Part shown: positions 60,564 to 64,000 of the stretch, piece after piece
How positions within the stretch are numbered: position 1 is the first letter of the stretch
Layout of the letters: each line of letters starts with the position of its first letter
Assembly: GCF_009650215.1 (NCBI RefSeq)
Contig: NZ_CP045851.1
Span: 2,259,001-2,323,000 of the forward strand
From: Actinomarinicola tropica
GTDB taxonomy: Bacteria; Actinomycetota; Acidimicrobiia; Acidimicrobiales; SKKL01
Direction of reading: 5' to 3'
DNA: 64,000 nucleotides
Notes under the pieces: generated by a model
The model's input: the letters and a program-made list of their open reading frames with translations, nothing else
Database searches by the model: none
Told to the model about the DNA's origin: nothing
Made by a program: the position numbers and the translations under genes

Positions 60564-62201
60564 CTACAGGTTCGCCATCCAGCGCTCGGCCCGGTCGATC
60601 CGGCGCTGGAGCTCGTCGACCGCGGCGTCGGCGATGCGCCGGATGCCGGCCTCCGCGTTGAGCCGCTGGTTGACCTCCTGGTGGGTCAGCCCCGTGTACC
60701 GCGCCAGCTGGCGGGCCAGGTCGGCGTTGATCGCCCGCAGCTCCCGCTTCACCTCTGCGACGGGCCGGCCGTCGAGCTGGACGAGACCTCGGCTGCGGCC
60801 CGGCGGCGGGGGCGGCGGCAGGTCGATCGGCACCGACGTGTCGATCTCGTCGTCGAGCAGCTCGGCGTCGGGGTCGGCGTCGAACACCGAGTACTGGTTG
60901 GACGAGTCGGTCACCTCGGCCGAGAGCACCTGGAACAGCGAGAGCTGCTCCTCCTCCCCCGGCAACTCGTCGAGCGCCGTCGGGTCCTCCTCCGGCCGCA
61001 CCGGGCCCTCGCCCTCCTCCCAGTTGCGGCGCAGGCTGTGGCGGCGCTGCTCGGCGATCGTCGCCGCGTACTGCCGCAGGCGCGGGTCGTCGGGGATGAA
61101 CACCCACGCTCGCTCCTGCGCTGCCAGCCCGCCGGTGTGGCGGACGAACCGTCCGACGACCTGGCGGAAGAACAGCTCGGTCCCCGTCGTCGTCGCGAAC
61201 ACGCCGAGGCGCAACCGGGGGATGTCGACGCCCTCCGACACCATCCGCACCGCCACGATCCACGGCAGGTTCCCCTCGGCGAACGCCGCGATGCGCGTCG
61301 AGGCGGTCGGGTCGTCGGACGTGACGACCATGGCCGTCACCCGGTGGCGCATCCTCAGCAGCTCCGCGATGCCCCGGGCGTGCTCCTGGTCCGTGGCGAC
61401 GACGAGTCCGGCGGCGTCGGGCTGCTCGCGCCGCAGGTCCATCAGCCGGTCGTTGGCCTGGCGCAGCACGGCCGGCAGCCACTCGCTGTCGAGCGACAGG
61501 GCGGTCCGCAGGCGCTGCGACGACCGGGTCTGGTCCAGCGCGTCGTCGAAGCTCGCGGCGTTGAGCGTGCCGTCGGGGGCGCTCCACTCCATGAACCCAC
61601 CGATGGCCGGGAAGTACACGGGCCGGACCACCCGCCGATCCTCGAGCGCGGCCGCGTAGCCGTAGTCGAAGTCGGCCACCGCCTCGTCGTTCACGTAGTT
61701 GACGAACGGGATGGCGTGGGTGTCGGAGCGGAACGGCGTCCCCGACAGCGACAGGCGCTGAGGTGCGCCCTCGAAGGCCCGCCGGATCGCCGTGCCCCAC
61801 GCCCGCTCGTCGCCGGCGTGGTGGAGCTCGTCGAGCACGACGATGCACCGGCCGCTGTGGCGACGGAGCGCCTCGGGGTTCGCCGCCACCTGCTGGTAGG
61901 TCACCGCGATCCCGTGCATGTCCCGCGGCAGCTGCCCGCCGGCGGACGACCACGCCGGCTCGAGCTGGATCCCGAGGCGCGCCGCGGCACGCGCCCACTG
62001 CACCTTCAGGTGGCTCGTGGGGGCCACGACGACGACCTGGTGACGAGGCTCCCGGGACAGGTGCTGGAGCACGGCGGCGAGGGCGAAGGTCGTCTTGCCG
62101 GCGCCCGGGGTCGCGACGGCCAGGAAGTCGGGGCCGTCGTGCTCGGCCAGGCGATCTAACGCCTCCTTCTGCCAGCGGCGAAGCCGGATCGAGCGGGACA
62201 T
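60564..62201 (-). CDS. DEAD/DEAH-box helicase (superfamily II, XPB/UvrB-like)
   Basis: From ATG 62201 the protein has 545 residues (ATG 62252 would add 17). The motifs are FLAVATPGAGKTTFALAAVL (I), VVVAPTSHLKVQWARAA (Ia), CIVVLDELHHAGD (II, Asp-Glu-Leu-His), LSLSGTPFRSD (III) and VVGRFVRHTGG (VI). The C-terminal 130 residues are specific: acidic, with a proline run, and helical (KRELRAINADLARQLARYTG). These actinobacterial helicases are of unknown substrate; the fold suggests DNA repair or RNA/DNA unwinding. Confidence 0.88.
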   Translation of the reverse strand: MSRSIRLRRWQKEALDRLAEHDGPDFLAVATPGAGKTTFALAAVLQHLSREPRHQVVVVAPTSHLKVQWARAAARLGIQLEPAWSSAGGQLPRDMHGIAVTYQQVAANPEALRRHSGRCIVVLDELHHAGDERAWGTAIRRAFEGAPQRLSLSGTPFRSDTHAIPFVNYVNDEAVADFDYGYAAALEDRRVVRPVYFPAIGGFMEWSAPDGTLNAASFDDALDQTRSSQRLRTALSLDSEWLPAVLRQANDRLMDLRREQPDAAGLVVATDQEHARGIAELLRMRHRVTAMVVTSDDPTASTRIAAFAEGNLPWIVAVRMVSEGVDIPRLRLGVFATTTGTELFFRQVVGRFVRHTGGLAAQERAWVFIPDDPRLRQYAATIAEQRRHSLRRNWEEGEGPVRPEEDPTALDELPGEEEQLSLFQVLSAEVTDSSNQYSVFDADPDAELLDDEIDTSVPIDLPPPPPPGRSRGLVQLDGRPVAEVKRELRAINADLARQLARYTGLTHQEVNQRLNAEAGIRRIADAAVDELQRRIDRAERWMANL

Positions 62202-62280
62202 CGGCCGACCCACGATAGTGGCGAGCGGCCACGGCCCATCCGTGTGCGTCATGTCGTTTCATTGCCTCTTGACTCTCCAC

Positions 62281-63687
62281 ATGCCAGCCGACACCATGGC
62301 GGTCGTGCCCGACGACCGCTCCATCGAGGTGGACGCCACCGGGGACCGTCCGACGGTCACCAAGACCGCCCGCGGACCAGCCGCCCGCCGGCTGCGGGTG
62401 GAAGCCGCGGCCCTCACCGCGGCACGCCACCCCGGCGTGGTGGCCGTGGTGGGCGACCTGCCGACGACCTCCGACGACGGCACGGTCGTCCTGCGCACCC
62501 GGTTCGTCGGCTCCCGCACGCTGGCCACCCTCGGTCCGGTCGAGCCCTCCCGTGCCGCGGCGCTCATCGCCTCGCTGGCCGCGACGGTCGCCGACCTGCA
62601 CGACCTCGGCATCGTCCACCGCCGCCTCACCGCCGACCACGTCGTGGTCGCCACCGACGGTCGACCCGTCCTCTGCGGGTTCGCCGAAGCTGCGCAGGTC
62701 GCACGGCCGGGCGCAGCCACCGCGGACGACGTCGCCCAGCTCGGGGAGCTCCTCCGCACCCTCGTCGCCGACGCGCCGACCGAGCTCGAGGAGCCGCCGG
62801 CGCGACGACTCACCCGTCGCCGATCCGATGCCCACGTGCGCGGGGCGCTGCTCAACCTCGCCGACCAGGCGACCGCCGACGAGTGGATCCGGCGCCCCAC
62901 GGCCCGCCAGTTCGCCGCCGCCATCTCGACCACCGTCCCCGGGGCCACCCTGCCCCCTCCCCCGCACGCGCTCCCGGGCCCGTCCTCCACCCCCACCACC
63001 CCGGCGGGCCCGGTCGCCCGGCGCCGCCGCAGCGAGCACCACCCCGAGGAGGATCCGGTCGCCCCTCCTCGCACCCCGCCCTCGCTGCGGCGGCCCGGGC
63101 TCCTCGTGGGCAGCGCCCTCGGCACCGTCCTCCTCGTCGGCCTCGCCGTGCCCCTGTCACTCGGCGGTGCCGACGGCACGCCGCCGCCGCCGACCGCACC
63201 TCCGGCCTCCACCACGACGACAGACGCGGCGATCGCCCACCCGGCCGTCTCGCCGACCACCACCACCGCCTCGCCTCCCCCGCTCGACCTCGCCGGCGCC
63301 GCGGGGTGCGCCACCGTGCCCGGCACCTCGCTCGCCGCCACCGCCAGCGGGCAGCCGTGCACCGCGGCCGTCGCCTTCGAGGCCGGGCGGCTCACCATCG
63401 ACGGCACGGCCTTCGACATCGGCGTCGACCCGGCCGCGATCGCGCTCGGCGACCTCACCTGCCGGGGCGAGGTCGAGCTGGCTGTCGTCGACCTCACCAC
63501 CGGCGACGTCGCCGTCTTCGAGCGCTGGGCCCGCCCGGGCGAACCGGTCCAGGGCGCGACGGTCGCTCGCATCGACTCCCCTCGCCAGATCGTGGCCGAG
63601 CCGCTCGGCGACGGCTGCCACCGACTCGCCGTCCTCGACACGTGGGGCATCCGCCACGTCGTCGACACCCAGGAGGACCTCCCGTGA
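62281..63687 (+). CDS. Pseudokinase-like membrane protein with secreted C-terminal domain
   Basis: The 468-residue protein (ATG 62281; 62296 possible) has a kinase-like domain at about 25-225: a residual Lys in TVTKTARG, helix LRVEAAALTAARHPGVVAVV, and HRRLTADHVVVATDGRPVLC where an active kinase would have HRDLKPxN and DFG. No glycine loop is visible. The catalytic Asp and the DFG Asp are absent, so it is probably inactive. A membrane helix (about 270-292) and a Thr/Pro linker lead to an exported domain with paired Cys. Possibly a regulatory scaffold. Confidence 0.72.
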   Translation: MPADTMAVVPDDRSIEVDATGDRPTVTKTARGPAARRLRVEAAALTAARHPGVVAVVGDLPTTSDDGTVVLRTRFVGSRTLATLGPVEPSRAAALIASLAATVADLHDLGIVHRRLTADHVVVATDGRPVLCGFAEAAQVARPGAATADDVAQLGELLRTLVADAPTELEEPPARRLTRRRSDAHVRGALLNLADQATADEWIRRPTARQFAAAISTTVPGATLPPPPHALPGPSSTPTTPAGPVARRRRSEHHPEEDPVAPPRTPPSLRRPGLLVGSALGTVLLVGLAVPLSLGGADGTPPPPTAPPASTTTTDAAIAHPAVSPTTTTASPPPLDLAGAAGCATVPGTSLAATASGQPCTAAVAFEAGRLTIDGTAFDIGVDPAAIALGDLTCRGEVELAVVDLTTGDVAVFERWARPGEPVQGATVARIDSPRQIVAEPLGDGCHRLAVLDTWGIRHVVDTQEDLP

Positions 63688-64000
63688 CCCACCCCCTCGA
63701 CGTGCACCGGCTCACCGCCGTCGGCACGCTGCTCGCCGCCCTCGCCGTGCTCGCAGCCAGCGACGGGGCCATCCCCTCGGCTCCGCTCGACCCGTCGTCG
63801 TGGCCGTCGTGGTGGGCCTCCACCGACCCGGCGCTCGCCGTGGGAGCCGTCCTGCGGGCCGGTGCCACCGGCGCCGCCGGCTACCTGCTCCTCGTCACGG
63901 TCCTCGACCTGCTCGCCTCGGCGGTGGGCCTGCACGCCCTGGCGCGCCTGGCCCGCCGCATGGCACCGGCGGCGTGGCGGGCAGTGGTCCTCCGTCCCGT
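63684..64000 (+). CDS. Membrane protein, truncated by window edge
   Basis: GTG 63684 overlaps the upstream stop (GTGA). The visible 105 codons include a hydrophobic helix near residues 10-25 and another near 60-80 (AAGYLLLVTVLDLLASAVGL), separated by a Trp-rich loop (PSSWPSWWASTDP). The reading frame is still open at the window end. In actinobacteria, proteins of this type beside similar genes often carry LysM or BTAD-type regions further on, but that cannot be seen here. Confidence 0.6.
   Translation, partial: MTHPLDVHRLTAVGTLLAALAVLAASDGAIPSAPLDPSSWPSWWASTDPALAVGAVLRAGATGAAGYLLLVTVLDLLASAVGLHALARLARRMAPAAWRAVVLRP

Noticed and set aside
58716-62159. Plus-strand open frame of 1147 codons
   Set aside because: It is antisense to the response regulator, kinase and helicase genes, with low-complexity His/Arg/Gly content and no motif.
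59335-63042. Very long minus-strand open frame of 1235 codons
   Set aside because: It runs through the histidine kinase and helicase genes in another frame and its residues are the Arg/Pro/Ala-rich pattern of GC-rich shadow frames; no domain is visible.

Overview
The window is high-GC actinobacterial chromosome, probably from class Acidimicrobiia. I infer this from dense GC-rich genes with many GTG starts, an RpoD/SigA sigma factor beside dnaG and ppdK, the phoH-ybeY-corC/era and glyS-recO-uppS clusters, BldC-like and Tad pilus genes, and FeS DinG-type helicases. I ran no database search, so the class is an inference. Most genes are ordinary housekeeping or surface genes packed with 1 to 14 bp overlaps.

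Layout: 1-4001 is a lipid/glycerol-type cluster (AGPS-like flavoenzyme, small membrane protein, FGGY kinase) and a cupredoxin lipoprotein. 4055-4437 is rnpB, the RNase P RNA. 4406-12621 is an integrated mobile element. 12660-20122 holds the CdsZ-like zinc-ribbon operon, lipoproteins, NUDIX and IMPase genes and three tRNAs. 18995-23174 carries two cyclic-di-GMP proteins and a geranylgeranyl-reductase-like flavoprotein. 23179-30285 is MFS/rpoD/dnaG/ppdK. 30460-35199 has a chemoreceptor, an FG-GAP secreted protein and azlCD. 35204-43326 has glyS, recO, uppS, a DinG-family helicase, an SMP-30 protein, an RmlC-like cupin and a VWA lipoprotein. 44489-50759 has era, corC, ybeY and phoH, with a DUF559/AbiEi-type gene between era and corC split by an IS256-family insertion. 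51467-58520 is a Tad (Flp) pilus locus. 58528-64000 has a two-component system, a DEAD/DEAH helicase, a pseudokinase-like membrane protein and the start of another membrane protein.

The most unusual region is the 8.2 kb element at 4406-12621. It sits in the 3' end of rnpB. A 32-bp direct repeat bounds it; the left copy completes the RNase P RNA and the right copy is the displaced chromosomal end. A near-perfect 17-bp inverted repeat lies just inside both ends and would flank the core in the circular form. The element encodes an integrase, an excisionase-like protein, a replication-initiator-like protein whose gene contains iteron-like repeats, an HK97-type major capsid protein with one companion structural protein, a 2-oxoglutarate/Fe(II) oxygenase, a DUF3467 protein and a MazF/PemK-like toxin. 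It has no terminase, portal, protease or tail gene. It looks like a minimal, possibly replicating, capsid-gene-carrying phage satellite.

The second recent mobility event is the IS256-family element at 45720-47123. It has an exact 8-bp target duplication and splits one gene whose reading frame is restored exactly when the insertion is removed.
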